DNA from: an uncultured Planctomycetaceae bacterium
GTDB taxonomy: Bacteria > Planctomycetota > Planctomycetia > Planctomycetales > Planctomycetaceae
Length of the DNA stretch: 53,536 nucleotides
Reading direction: 5' to 3'
Assembly: GCA_903871805.1 (NCBI GenBank)
Contig: CAIQIE010000136.1
Span: 1-53,536, forward strand
Positions 17,574 to 26,345 of this stretch are shown piece after piece (position 1 is the first letter of the stretch; each line of letters starts with the position of its first letter). The translations under genes and the position numbers were made by a program. The notes under the pieces were generated by a model that was given only the letters and a program-made list of their open reading frames with translations, was not told the DNA's origin and searched no databases.

Positions 17574-18830
17574 ATGTCATTCTCTTTCAGAGAAGTCCAG
17601 GGATTTTTTCGCAGACAGGGGCCGATCCTGTATCTGCTGTTGGCCCACATCCCAATGCTCCTCGTCTTTGCATTCGAGTCACTGTCCAATCCGCTCTACA
17701 GTATGATGCCTGTGGCCATCGCTGCACTGCTTTGGCTGTCAGTCCGGCACTGTGCGAACCGCCCGCAAAATTGGCGTCCGTTATCAGTACTGATGGTGAT
17801 CCTGGATGTGTGCCTTGTGGTCCTGGGAGTCTGGCGAGGTTCCGCATGGCTGGTCACCTTTGGCGCCAGTCTGCTTTCTGCGGGCTGGATACTGGCCAGC
17901 AGCAGGAACATTCCGGGGCGCATGGTTTTTGCCGTATTCATGCTGCTGGCCCTGATTGTTCGCTTTCCTCCATCTTTGGATGAACGTCTACAGAGCAGAT
18001 TTCAGCAGGCTGTGTCGGAATTTTCTTCAGACATCCTGAATGCGTCCGGCGTGATTCATTTTACGGACTCCGCAGGTCTGCATGTCACTGGCAAGATACT
18101 CGACGCAGAGATGCTTCAGGGCGGGGTTGCTTCGGTGTGGTTGCTGGTCGTGGTCTCAGTAGTCTTCTCGGCCACGGAGCGACGTTCGGGGCCGCATCTG
18201 GTTTGTCTGATGCTGTTTACTCTGCTGTTGGGGATTATTCTCTCCGCTGCCTCAACGACCCTTGGGGCCAGGCTGGCTGTTGCATCCGGCACAGATGTGT
18301 CCAGGAGCGTTGCGGGCGTCACATGGAGGCTGACGATTCTGGTGGTCGGCCTGGCGTCTATATGGAGTGCCGATAAGGCTGTGCTGCTGTTTACCGGCGG
18401 GATCCCGGTCATGGATGCATCGGTCACGGGGCGAAAAATGCCTCGGCAATATGATGAACACGAGGATGACGACGAGGACGACGAGGACGACGACGAAGGC
18501 GAACCTCAGAGAACTCGGTCGCTGAATCCTCTGACGGAGTGGTTCAATGCGTGGGTGGCACCGACGCCCCTATTGGCTGAAGTCACCGCTGCTGCGGACA
18601 ACATGGTGATGGCATCATCTGTCACAGTTCCTGCGTTGGAATCACCCAACTACGGCGCACCCGCCGTGGCATCGGTCGTGCCAGTGTCTTCATTGCACGA
18701 TCAGAAGGTTTACGGAGACAGCCAGTCGATTGAAGTGAATTCACCGACGGCTGTTAAAGCACTGATCGTTATGACCAGCATGCTGGTTTTTGCCGCACAG
18801 CTTATCAGACTTTTGTGGATAGGGGGCTGA
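17574..18830 (+). CDS. Exosortase-like membrane protein, catalytic Cys apparently lost
   Basis: A protein of 418 residues with about eight membrane helices, an acidic run (residues 294-310) and a final C-terminal helix. The order of segments fits planctomycete exosortases: an early AHIPMLLVF, then RFPPSLDERLQSRFQQAVS, FSSDILNASGV and a G-rich turn before a helix. Where exosortases have (E)ACSG, this protein has EMLQGGVAS, so the catalytic Cys position is Gln182. The later Arg is kept (GAR, Arg233), but the position of the third residue, His, reads TWRL (Arg252). The start at 17574 has AGGAG seven bases upstream and is preferred over ATG at 17499 or 17550. Its stop lies two bases before the TPR gene start, so the pair is very likely co-translated. 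The alignment is from memory, so the family is moderately sure and the loss of activity is an inference. Confidence 0.6.
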   Translation: MSFSFREVQGFFRRQGPILYLLLAHIPMLLVFAFESLSNPLYSMMPVAIAALLWLSVRHCANRPQNWRPLSVLMVILDVCLVVLGVWRGSAWLVTFGASLLSAGWILASSRNIPGRMVFAVFMLLALIVRFPPSLDERLQSRFQQAVSEFSSDILNASGVIHFTDSAGLHVTGKILDAEMLQGGVASVWLLVVVSVVFSATERRSGPHLVCLMLFTLLLGIILSAASTTLGARLAVASGTDVSRSVAGVTWRLTILVVGLASIWSADKAVLLFTGGIPVMDASVTGRKMPRQYDEHEDDDEDDEDDDEGEPQRTRSLNPLTEWFNAWVAPTPLLAEVTAAADNMVMASSVTVPALESPNYGAPAVASVVPVSSLHDQKVYGDSQSIEVNSPTAVKALIVMTSMLVFAAQLIRLLWIGG

Positions 18831-18832
18831 CG

Positions 18833-21076
18833 ATGTCAGACCAGAAAGATCGCAGAAAGTGGCGATCCATGTGGAATTCCGGAGGTCTGGGATCTGGCGA
18901 CTATTTTCGGAACGGGCTGCCGATGCTGGATCGAATTCTTGCTTCGAAAAGAATCAAGCCACGCAGGCTGATTGCAAAGCTGCGCAAAGAGTGCACAGAA
19001 CTGGGGGTGAATTGGTTTTACTCTCGGGATCTGGAACTGCTTTACGCCGCATTGCCGGTGCTGGTGCTGTCCGTCGCTGCATTCCTGATCGCCGCATGGG
19101 CCGTCAGCCATTCTGACACGCCCACAGTCATCAGGAATTATCGCAGCGAGTTGATTCGTGTTACGGCTGCAGGTGATGTTGCTCAACAGGAGATATGCCT
19201 TCGCGCACTGACACATCTGGATCCCAAAAACTCTTCCTTTGCAATCGAACTGGCAGATCTGCTCGTCCAGACAAGCCGAGTCTCTGAAGCTGTTCAGAGC
19301 ATCTTGCCTTATGCCCCATTGACTGCACCAGGCTCTGTCAATGCCCGTCTCTGGCTGATCAGAAAGTCCCGATCCGGCGATAATCGGTTTAAGATGAGTT
19401 CGAAGGACGTCCTGAATCAACTGCTCGCAGTTCTCAGCGAGAGCCGGGGAAATATTGAAGCCACGGAGATTCTGTCGCAAACGTATATTCAGGAGAAGGA
19501 ATGGCGTCTTGCCGAACGAACACTGCAGTCGGCTGCAGAGGTTCATCCGGAAGTCAACCTGACACTACTCAAACTACAGAGGCTTCTGAATCGGCCTCGT
19601 CCTGTCCAGGATAAAACGGCGGAGCTGGCGATTGCTGCTTTGCGAGAACAGCTTCGCACGGATCCGAGTAATGTGACGAAGCGGGGCCATCTGGCGGAAG
19701 CTTTGTTTCTTGCAGACAAGGTTGATGATGCTCGTGAAGTGCTTATGGCGCGTATCGAACAAACCCAGGACCCGGAAATGAAAATGGCACTCAGCCGCAT
19801 GGAAATGCTGGTTGCCAATCGCATGCTCAGACAGTCGCCTGCAAACCGCGACGCCTGCTGCGCACTTGTCGTCAGGGCGCTGACCATGGATCCATCCAGC
19901 ACTGCTGCACTGGATTTGCTCAGGCGTCTGGACAGGATGGGAGCCTTAATTCGACCGGACTCGCTTTCAATACCACTTCAGTTCTGGAAGGAGCGGGCAA
20001 AAACAGACAAGTCTCCCTACCAGTGCATCCGTGCGGCGGCCCAGATTCTGCAACTGATGAAGAAAGAACGTGAAGCCGCTGCACTGATGCTTACGGTTCT
20101 GGACTCGCACCCGGATGACCGGCTCTTCGTGGCAGAACTTCTGCAGGCCTCAGGACAGGCTGCCGAGGCAGATGTTGTGGCGGAAAAGCTGCTAACCGAC
20201 CTTCGAATTCGCATGAATTCAGAGCCGGGCAACACTCTTCAACGAGTCACACTTGCCAGAACTTTGCTGCTGTTGAAGAAGCCCACGGAAGCCAGAGAAC
20301 TACTGGTCAACACCGACGCTTCCGCCGTGTCCCAGGTTCCTGTCAACCGCGAGGCTGCTGCTGTCTACGGTTCAGCCTGTGTGGCTGAGTTCGATGAAAA
20401 AACAGCGTTGGCCGGAAAGATCACGACACTGGATTCCGAAGCCATGCCGCTGATTGCCGATCGGGCAACGGCAAAGCCGCTGATTCAATTGCTGAATGAT
20501 GCCGTTCGATCCGGCCCTGTTTCGGAAAGCGACGCGGCTGCACTGCAGGCCATTGACCGCCTGACTCGGTTAGCTCTGTCCCGCGTTCCCGGGGCAAAGG
20601 ATGCCGACGAACTGCTGACGAGTCTGCGAGCAGAAGGGATTCATACTCTCGAAATTCTCAACAGTCTTTCGGCAAGATCACTGGCTCTTGAACGTTATGA
20701 CCTGGCCGTCAAATGGCTTGAGATCGCCAATAGCATCGCAGAAGAAAAAAACCCTGCGATTCTGAACAACCTTGCCGTTGCCGAGGTTCGCAGTACACCA
20801 TCCAAACCTATCGATGCGCTGAAACATGTCAATCAAAGTCTGAAAATCATGCCGAACCATCCAGACATTCTCTCTACACGAGGAGAGATTTACGTCGCCC
20901 TGAATGACTGGAGCAGCGCCATGGAAGACCTGCGCACGTCGCTGGCACTGCGTCCCGACCGTCCTGCCGTTCACCGGCTGATGGCTCAGACCTGTACAGC
21001 ATCCGGTCAGATTCAGGAAGCCCGGGTGCATCAGTTGCAGGCCGAACGACTGGAACGAGCTACGACGGTCGAATAA
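18833..21076 (+). CDS. Membrane-anchored TPR protein coupled to the exosortase-like gene
   Basis: A protein of 747 residues. A basic cytoplasmic N-terminus of about 80 residues precedes one membrane helix (LYAALPVLVLSVAAFLIAAWAV). The rest is helical repeat, readable as TPR-like units throughout and clearest near the end (AILNNLAVAEVRS, ILSTRGEIYVALNDWSSAMEDL, PAVHRLMAQTCTASGQIQEA). The start ATG at 18833 is preceded by AGGGGG and lies two bases after the stop of the exosortase-like gene. This suggests a scaffold that faces the periplasm and works with that membrane protein. No enzymatic domain is seen. The TPR nature is fairly sure; the partnership is inferred from gene coupling. Confidence 0.8.
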   Translation: MSDQKDRRKWRSMWNSGGLGSGDYFRNGLPMLDRILASKRIKPRRLIAKLRKECTELGVNWFYSRDLELLYAALPVLVLSVAAFLIAAWAVSHSDTPTVIRNYRSELIRVTAAGDVAQQEICLRALTHLDPKNSSFAIELADLLVQTSRVSEAVQSILPYAPLTAPGSVNARLWLIRKSRSGDNRFKMSSKDVLNQLLAVLSESRGNIEATEILSQTYIQEKEWRLAERTLQSAAEVHPEVNLTLLKLQRLLNRPRPVQDKTAELAIAALREQLRTDPSNVTKRGHLAEALFLADKVDDAREVLMARIEQTQDPEMKMALSRMEMLVANRMLRQSPANRDACCALVVRALTMDPSSTAALDLLRRLDRMGALIRPDSLSIPLQFWKERAKTDKSPYQCIRAAAQILQLMKKEREAAALMLTVLDSHPDDRLFVAELLQASGQAAEADVVAEKLLTDLRIRMNSEPGNTLQRVTLARTLLLLKKPTEARELLVNTDASAVSQVPVNREAAAVYGSACVAEFDEKTALAGKITTLDSEAMPLIADRATAKPLIQLLNDAVRSGPVSESDAAALQAIDRLTRLALSRVPGAKDADELLTSLRAEGIHTLEILNSLSARSLALERYDLAVKWLEIANSIAEEKNPAILNNLAVAEVRSTPSKPIDALKHVNQSLKIMPNHPDILSTRGEIYVALNDWSSAMEDLRTSLALRPDRPAVHRLMAQTCTASGQIQEARVHQLQAERLERATTVE

Positions 21077-21095
21077 CGCCGAACCAGAGAAATTA

Positions 21096-21680
21096 CTAAT
21101 GCCCCAGGCTGGCCTCAGTGGCCGCCTCCGAAGGTTCTGCGGTCGCTCGGACACGGTCCGGAAAATCATACAGCTGGCCCTGACTGAGGTCGTCCAGTGT
21201 CACGTCGAAGGGCATAATGTCCAGATCCTGCAGATCTGCTGTGTCGTCAACAGTCAGTGGCACGAGTGACACGAACTCAGCTTCAAGCAGCCAATGCATT
21301 TTCAAGTACTGCCGGCTCAGCACAAATGCCGTCACGCAACTGCTTTGGAACAGATTCTTTTTGCGGCTGATCGCGGAAGTTTCTCTGCGTGACAAATCTC
21401 TAAGCCGTTTCGGCTACAGAAAGATCCTCTCGATACGAGGTAAGCGGACACCCGGTACGGATCAAACACATCTTCGTAATCGGTATCGGTCGGCAGCAAA
21501 TTCCCCTACAGCAGAAACGACGGATGGGTGGCCTGCAGGTATCCCATGAGCAACTCCTCCCGTGTCACAGATTTCATCACAGCCCGGAACAACGTAAGAG
21601 CCCGCTCTGCAAAGCGAAATCCACCCGTCGCTGCTGATCCAACAGGTACAATGAGCCGAAACCGTATTCCGCCAGCCGGT
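21096..21680 (-). pseudogene. Possible decayed coding region
   Basis: Protein-like sequence runs through this stretch on the minus strand but changes frame and is broken by stops. Around 21680-21620 one frame reads EYGFGSLYLLDQQRRVDFA. From about 21620 another reads RALTLFRAVMKSVTREELLMG, then a TAG at 21508-21506, then GNLLPTDTDYEDVFDPYRV in the same frame. A third frame (21395-21096) ends in LLEAEFVSLVPLTVDDTADL. This looks like one gene with frameshifts and a nonsense codon. I do not recognise the family. Chance open frames remain possible. Confidence 0.3.
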
Positions 21681-23234
21681 TTAGTGCCTGATGGGCTGGT
21701 TCTGAATTGCGGCAAGAATCCCCTGCAGCGTATAGACAGCGGCCTCCGCGGCAACGGGCAGACCACATTCTCTGGCCGCCACAGTCGTTACCGGGCTGAT
21801 GGTGGCAATTCTGGTCGTCATCTCTGCGGCAGAAATTCCGGCAAAGTCCAGCATGGACGCAAAGCGTCGCGCAATCGATGGACTGCTCAGACTGACCCAC
21901 GAGAGTTGTCCGTTCCGCAGTCGGTCTGCCACGTCCGCAGAAAATTCCGTCACATCCCTGTTGGTATACACCACCAATTGATCCACGGTGGCGCCCGCTG
22001 CCGTCAGAAGCTCTGGAAGTATCGCACGACCACGGTCGGCTTTTGCCCACAGAACCCGCTGACCATTGACGAATGGCCGCATGGACTCTGCAAGTGCTTC
22101 TGCTCGAAATTGCTGCGGTATCAGGTCCGCTGTGACTCCGAAGCGTTCCAGTCCTGCAGCCGTGGATGTGCCGATGCAGGCCAGACGGATACCGGCCAGA
22201 GATCGGGCATCCATGCCGGCCAATCGCAGATGGCGAAAGAATTCTGTCACACCGTTGATACTGGTCCAGACAATCCAATGATACTCGCGCAGCCGTTCCA
22301 GACATTCGCGGATCTGCGCAGTTTGCTCAAGGCCCACTGGCGAAATCTCGATCATCGGCATGAGGACAGCCTCACCCCCACGCCGCACGATCTCTTCGGC
22401 AATCTCCTCGGATTGCTCCTCCGGCCGTGTAATTCCGATGGATACACCAAACAATGGCAGATTCTCGAACCAGCAGAGCTGCGACCGCTGCCTGACACAG
22501 TCCCCGACCACAATCAGCGAAGGTGGCGTTAATCCCGATCCCTGGACAAGCTCCGGCAGTGTCTGCAAAGTCCCTTCCGCAACCTTCTGAGTGGCCAGCG
22601 TCGCATGACAGATGACTGCCGCCGGGGTTGTTGCGGAAAGGCCGGCTGCCATCAGCCGTCCACACAACTCCTCAAGCCGACTGAGCCCCATATAGAACAC
22701 CAGCGTTCCCGGAAATTCCGCCAGCGCTTTGAAGTTCAGGCGGCTGCCTTCGCGCGAGGGATCCTCGTGTCCGGTAATGAAGGCCACCGCAGAAGAAATG
22801 TCGCGATGTGTGTACGAAAACCCGGCATACTCACCGGCTGCTGTGGCCGCAGTAATCCCCGGAACCACTTCAAAGGGAATTCCGGCCGTATGCAGCGCTG
22901 CTGCCTCTTCGCTGCCTCTGCCGAAAATGTAGGGATCGCCTCCCTTTAAACGCACCACCCGTTTTCCCGAAACGGCAGCATCAATCAGACGCTGATTGAT
23001 TTCCTGCTGAGGCACAATTGCGGTCCCGTCTCTGCGCACCCGGGCAGTGCGTTCACAGACGCCACGCGTCAGCCTCAGCAGCAGCGGATTGACAAGACCG
23101 TCGTAGAGCACCAGATCCGCATCAGCCAGCAGTTGAGCACCGCGGACTGTAATCAGGCCCGGATCCCCGGGACCTGCACCGACCAGCCAGACCCGGCCAC
23201 TCACTTTTGAATTCTCGCCCCCCTGCCCAGTCAC
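21681..23234 (-). CDS. cobA-hemD: Uroporphyrinogen-III C-methyltransferase/synthase fusion
   Basis: A fusion of 517 residues. The first half is SUMT/CobA, which methylates uroporphyrinogen III with SAM to precorrin-2. It shows LVGAGPGDPGLITVRGAQLL, RLKGGDPYIFGRGSEE and the ADADLVLYDGLV region. The second half is HemD, which closes hydroxymethylbilane to uroporphyrinogen III; it starts near VSIGITRPEEQSEE and contains WIVWTSINGV and WVSLSSPSIARRF. Such fusions feed both haem and sirohaem/cobalamin synthesis. The start chosen is GTG at 23234, which overlaps the ftr stop in a GTGA junction. A GTG at 23204, just before the conserved part, is also possible. The overlap implies co-transcription with ftr. 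Confidence 0.92.
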   Translation of the reverse strand: MTGQGGENSKVSGRVWLVGAGPGDPGLITVRGAQLLADADLVLYDGLVNPLLLRLTRGVCERTARVRRDGTAIVPQQEINQRLIDAAVSGKRVVRLKGGDPYIFGRGSEEAAALHTAGIPFEVVPGITAATAAGEYAGFSYTHRDISSAVAFITGHEDPSREGSRLNFKALAEFPGTLVFYMGLSRLEELCGRLMAAGLSATTPAAVICHATLATQKVAEGTLQTLPELVQGSGLTPPSLIVVGDCVRQRSQLCWFENLPLFGVSIGITRPEEQSEEIAEEIVRRGGEAVLMPMIEISPVGLEQTAQIRECLERLREYHWIVWTSINGVTEFFRHLRLAGMDARSLAGIRLACIGTSTAAGLERFGVTADLIPQQFRAEALAESMRPFVNGQRVLWAKADRGRAILPELLTAAGATVDQLVVYTNRDVTEFSADVADRLRNGQLSWVSLSSPSIARRFASMLDFAGISAAEMTTRIATISPVTTVAARECGLPVAAEAAVYTLQGILAAIQNQPIRH

Positions 23235-24148
23235 AGCAGTTCCCGGAGATAAAAGTGATGTTTGCCCAGTTTTCCTCCGTAATTGCCGGCAGTAATGCGA
23301 AGAATTCCGGCACAGGCCGCAGCGGCATGCAGGCCACGTTTCATGGCCGCTTTCACGCTGTCCGCACTCAGTCCATCGATCACAATTTCGTAGACTGCGT
23401 TGCAACCTGCAGGAAGTGCTGATGGTGTGACGCCACGCAGCGTTGGACAGTACGCGTCATTGGTGCTGGCCTTGAGCTTTGGGTATCTGGACCCGACTTT
23501 GCTGCCCGACCGGACAATGCCGCCTGGAAATGGAAGCGCGACGTCCGGTTCTGTGCGAATCGCCTCGACCGCACACTCTGCGGCGGCGAGAGCTGCCGCC
23601 CCGGTTGAACCACAGATCAGAAGATTTCCTCCGGCGACTCCTGAGACCGTCCCGAATTCATCTTCCACCAGGAACTCCCCATCCATCACGGGTATTCGCC
23701 AGTAACGCTGGCCATCCAGCTTTCGAGACATTTGATGGCCATCGCCGAAATATCGTATGGCCCCGCCAATCCGAACGCGTTTGTCTTTCGGACAATCGGC
23801 AATCCCGTTGAAGCAGGCTGTCGTGGGACATGTCAGAATGCACTGCCCCACACGATTCTGCAGCGCTTTGCCCAGCGCCTCGGTGCCGAAGGCGAACACC
23901 AGCACGGAGACTCCGGGACGCCCGTCAGGTGTCTGCTCCGCCGGTAGGCTGCGTTCAATCGCGGCCTCCACATCACACGCGATGACGCTGGTGGCATTGC
24001 CACACATCACCTGAGCGGCAGTGGTGGCCCAGCGCTGGCTGTCGGCTGTGATGACAAGGCGAGCCGCCTTAATTGGAAAAGCTTCAGCGAATGTGTCGAC
24101 AATTTCGACATCGTTCAGTTTCAGCAGATTTAAAACATCATGGCTCAT
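23231..24148 (-). CDS. fhcD: Formylmethanofuran-tetrahydromethanopterin formyltransferase
   Basis: Ftr/FhcD (305 residues, usual length) transfers the formyl group between methanofuran and tetrahydromethanopterin. In methylotrophs and Planctomycetes it runs in the oxidative direction of the C1 pathway as part of the Fhc complex. Family hallmarks seen are GGAIRYFGDGHQMSRKLDG, RYWRIPVMDGEF, PFPGGIVRSGSKVGSRY and the C-terminal AGNYGGKLGKHHF. It is cytoplasmic. It lies 113 bases after fhcA and overlaps the next gene (cobA-hemD) at the stop. The other Fhc subunits (B and C) are not next to it. The assignment is very sure. Confidence 0.95.
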   Translation of the reverse strand: MSHDVLNLLKLNDVEIVDTFAEAFPIKAARLVITADSQRWATTAAQVMCGNATSVIACDVEAAIERSLPAEQTPDGRPGVSVLVFAFGTEALGKALQNRVGQCILTCPTTACFNGIADCPKDKRVRIGGAIRYFGDGHQMSRKLDGQRYWRIPVMDGEFLVEDEFGTVSGVAGGNLLICGSTGAAALAAAECAVEAIRTEPDVALPFPGGIVRSGSKVGSRYPKLKASTNDAYCPTLRGVTPSALPAGCNAVYEIVIDGLSADSVKAAMKRGLHAAAACAGILRITAGNYGGKLGKHHFYLRELL

Positions 24149-24261
24149 GAATGTATTCGTCCGGGAACAGATCCGATCCCTTTACGACATCGCAGCCGAA
24201 GCCGGAGCCGTTTTGAGGAAAATCACAGAAGACGCCAGTGCGGGAGTCGTTGAACGGCCCA

Positions 24262-25929
24262 CTATTCCAGAACAGGAATCGGGCAGGGATCAGTCAGATA
24301 GCTGATATCCACCGGGTAGTTTCGCCAGCGGATGGAATAGTACTTTTCAAACCATGCCTGAATATCTGGCTCTACGGCCTGATCATAATCCGGGGGTACG
24401 TACAGAGTCTTTCCGATCAGCGGATCTCGGATCTCTCCCTGTTCGACCATGATTCTTCCGGATTTGATCACCATCCGCGGAAGCTCAAACATGCGTTCCT
24501 GATTTGGATCCGGGGTGTAAATGGTGATGTCGGCATCCGCGCCAGGCCCCAGATGTCCCTTGTTTTTCAGGCCCAGAATGCGAGCTGGACCGGCACGGGT
24601 AATGATGGCAATTTCATTCAGTGTGTATTCTCGATCCATGTCAGCCAGGGATGAACGATGCAGAATTTCGGGCGGACACGTCTTGAGTACATCCTGGCGA
24701 TACGTTTTGTCCATCAGTAAACGAATGATCTGCGGATATGCGAGGAAGGAGCCGCCATTCGGATGGTCGGTGCTCATGATCACACGCCATGGATCGTTGA
24801 CCGTCAGATACCACTCCAGCCCAATCGCCCACTGCAGAGAATGCACCAGCGATTTGTTGCGATACTTGATGGGCGTAATCCCGCAGCCGGATTCCATTTC
24901 TGTATCCGAGCTGAACCATTTGCCTCCGTAGATGTTGGAGAGAAAATATCCCAGCGGCCCGTCACCCGTCATGCTGGTGGTTTCGCCGAAAAGTACCTGC
25001 CCGACATCGACGGTGATGTTTGGATGGGAATTGACATAATCCGCCAGCGGAAGCACTTTGCTGTTGAACGTGTTTTCATCGCCATTGCCGCCGCCGTAGC
25101 TATGGAATTGAATATGAGTGATATGCCCGCGACGTCCCTCGAGTGCCTTCATTGTTTCCAGGGTCGTCGTCCAGTTACCCGGCATCCCGAGATTATTGCA
25201 GTGGATATGCACAGCGTGTGGCAGCTTCAGTTCGCCGGCCGCTTGCGCAACGCCTGAGATAATCTGCCGTGGTGTCACCTGAAAATGATCCACCAGTTCG
25301 TCCAGGCCGTGAACATTTCCTCCCTGACGACTTTTCCAGACTTCAACGCCACCGGGGTTGACCAGTTTGGGCGCATAGCCCTTGGTGGCACTCAGCAGCC
25401 AGCCAATGAAGGCTTTCAGCTTCTGCGGTTCCTTTTCCGCTATGGCCTTCATGACGTAATGGTTGTTTCCCATCAGCACATAGAAGCCCTTGTCGAGGCA
25501 GGGCGTGTCTTCAAACTCTTCATGGGCATGCCGGGCGCCCAGGGGCGGCACGGCAGCGTCAAAGGCCGTGGTATAGCCGAGGCCTGCATACTTGTAGCCG
25601 GTCGCGAAAGTGCTGGGGACCGCTCCCATGGTGCCACTGTGCGTGTTTTTTGTCCGCATCACCGGCTCTGCACGACGCTTGTCCTCTGGCCGAAGCTTTC
25701 TGGCCACGTTGACCTTTGGACCGGCGATGTGGCAGTGAATATCTATCCCGCCCGGCATCACCACCAGACCTTCAGCGTCAATGGTCCGGACGGGACGGAT
25801 GGTGGAATCCGCTGGCGGACTGACAATGCGTCCATCCAGAATCCAGAGATCACAAATCTTGCCATCGATACCGTTTGCCGGATCGTAGACCGTACCCTGT
25901 GAGATTTTTGTGTATTCAGGTGCCGTCAT
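24262..25929 (-). CDS. fhcA: Formylmethanofuran dehydrogenase/formyltransferase-hydrolase subunit A
   Basis: An amidohydrolase-fold protein of 555 residues homologous to FwdA/FmdA. In the bacterial Fhc complex this subunit hydrolyses formyl-methanofuran to formate. Metal-site motifs are GIDIHCHIAG (HxH), HIHCNNLG, HIQFHSYG and STDHPNGG; the last supplies the catalytic Asp. The C-terminal half (DREYTLNEIAIITRAGPAR, LGPGADADITIY) is typical of the subunit. The gene is complete, with an ATG start at 25929 and no strong ribosome-binding site. It leads the fhcA-fhcD-cobA-hemD set and is divergent from a glycosyltransferase gene across a 416-base gap. Confidence 0.95.
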   Translation of the reverse strand: MTAPEYTKISQGTVYDPANGIDGKICDLWILDGRIVSPPADSTIRPVRTIDAEGLVVMPGGIDIHCHIAGPKVNVARKLRPEDKRRAEPVMRTKNTHSGTMGAVPSTFATGYKYAGLGYTTAFDAAVPPLGARHAHEEFEDTPCLDKGFYVLMGNNHYVMKAIAEKEPQKLKAFIGWLLSATKGYAPKLVNPGGVEVWKSRQGGNVHGLDELVDHFQVTPRQIISGVAQAAGELKLPHAVHIHCNNLGMPGNWTTTLETMKALEGRRGHITHIQFHSYGGGNGDENTFNSKVLPLADYVNSHPNITVDVGQVLFGETTSMTGDGPLGYFLSNIYGGKWFSSDTEMESGCGITPIKYRNKSLVHSLQWAIGLEWYLTVNDPWRVIMSTDHPNGGSFLAYPQIIRLLMDKTYRQDVLKTCPPEILHRSSLADMDREYTLNEIAIITRAGPARILGLKNKGHLGPGADADITIYTPDPNQERMFELPRMVIKSGRIMVEQGEIRDPLIGKTLYVPPDYDQAVEPDIQAWFEKYYSIRWRNYPVDISYLTDPCPIPVLE

Positions 25930-26345
25930 ACTGAACAGTCAGGAAGGAAAAATGATGAGAGCGTGGAAACGTCGGTGGTGACGTTTTTGAAGCGGTAAAA
26001 CACTCTGCCGACGTGTGTCCTGCGACTTGCTGAAAAACCAAAAAAAGGGACTTCCGGCGGAGGTTTTGTCTGTTAGGGTATTCGGTCAGCCAGGGCTTGG
26101 CCAGACCTTATCGCAGATTCCTGCGGCTCGGTGATATTTTCTATGGTTTACACGCGGTTTCTGCCAGAGATTGCGGCTTTGAATGAGATTTTACAAGTCC
26201 GCGGCGGGACTGATGATCAGAACCGTAGTCAGGAATGGCGGATTTCGGGATGAATACGTTCCCGGAAAAAAATGTCTGCGATGATCCTGCCGTTTTCCCG
26301 TTTCGACATACTGGTCAGGCACGCTGCGTCGTGTAAACTCCGTCC
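25930..26345. other. Divergent intergenic region
   Basis: This 416-base stretch separates fhcA (minus) from the glycosyltransferase gene (plus) and should hold both promoters. A TAAACT box about 10 bases before the ATG at 26346 hints at a near-leaderless transcript, but I could not find a matching -35 box. No gene is seen. Confidence 0.4.

Noticed and set aside
17423..17689. A minus-strand frame of 88 codons with a hydrophobic stretch
   Set aside because: It overlaps the start of the exosortase-like gene and has no start signal; the hydrophobic part is antisense to its upstream region.
21577..22305. A 242-codon minus-strand frame
   Set aside because: Most of it overlaps the HemD part of the cobA-hemD fusion in another frame. 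Only its last 30 codons look protein-like, and those are treated with the decayed region.
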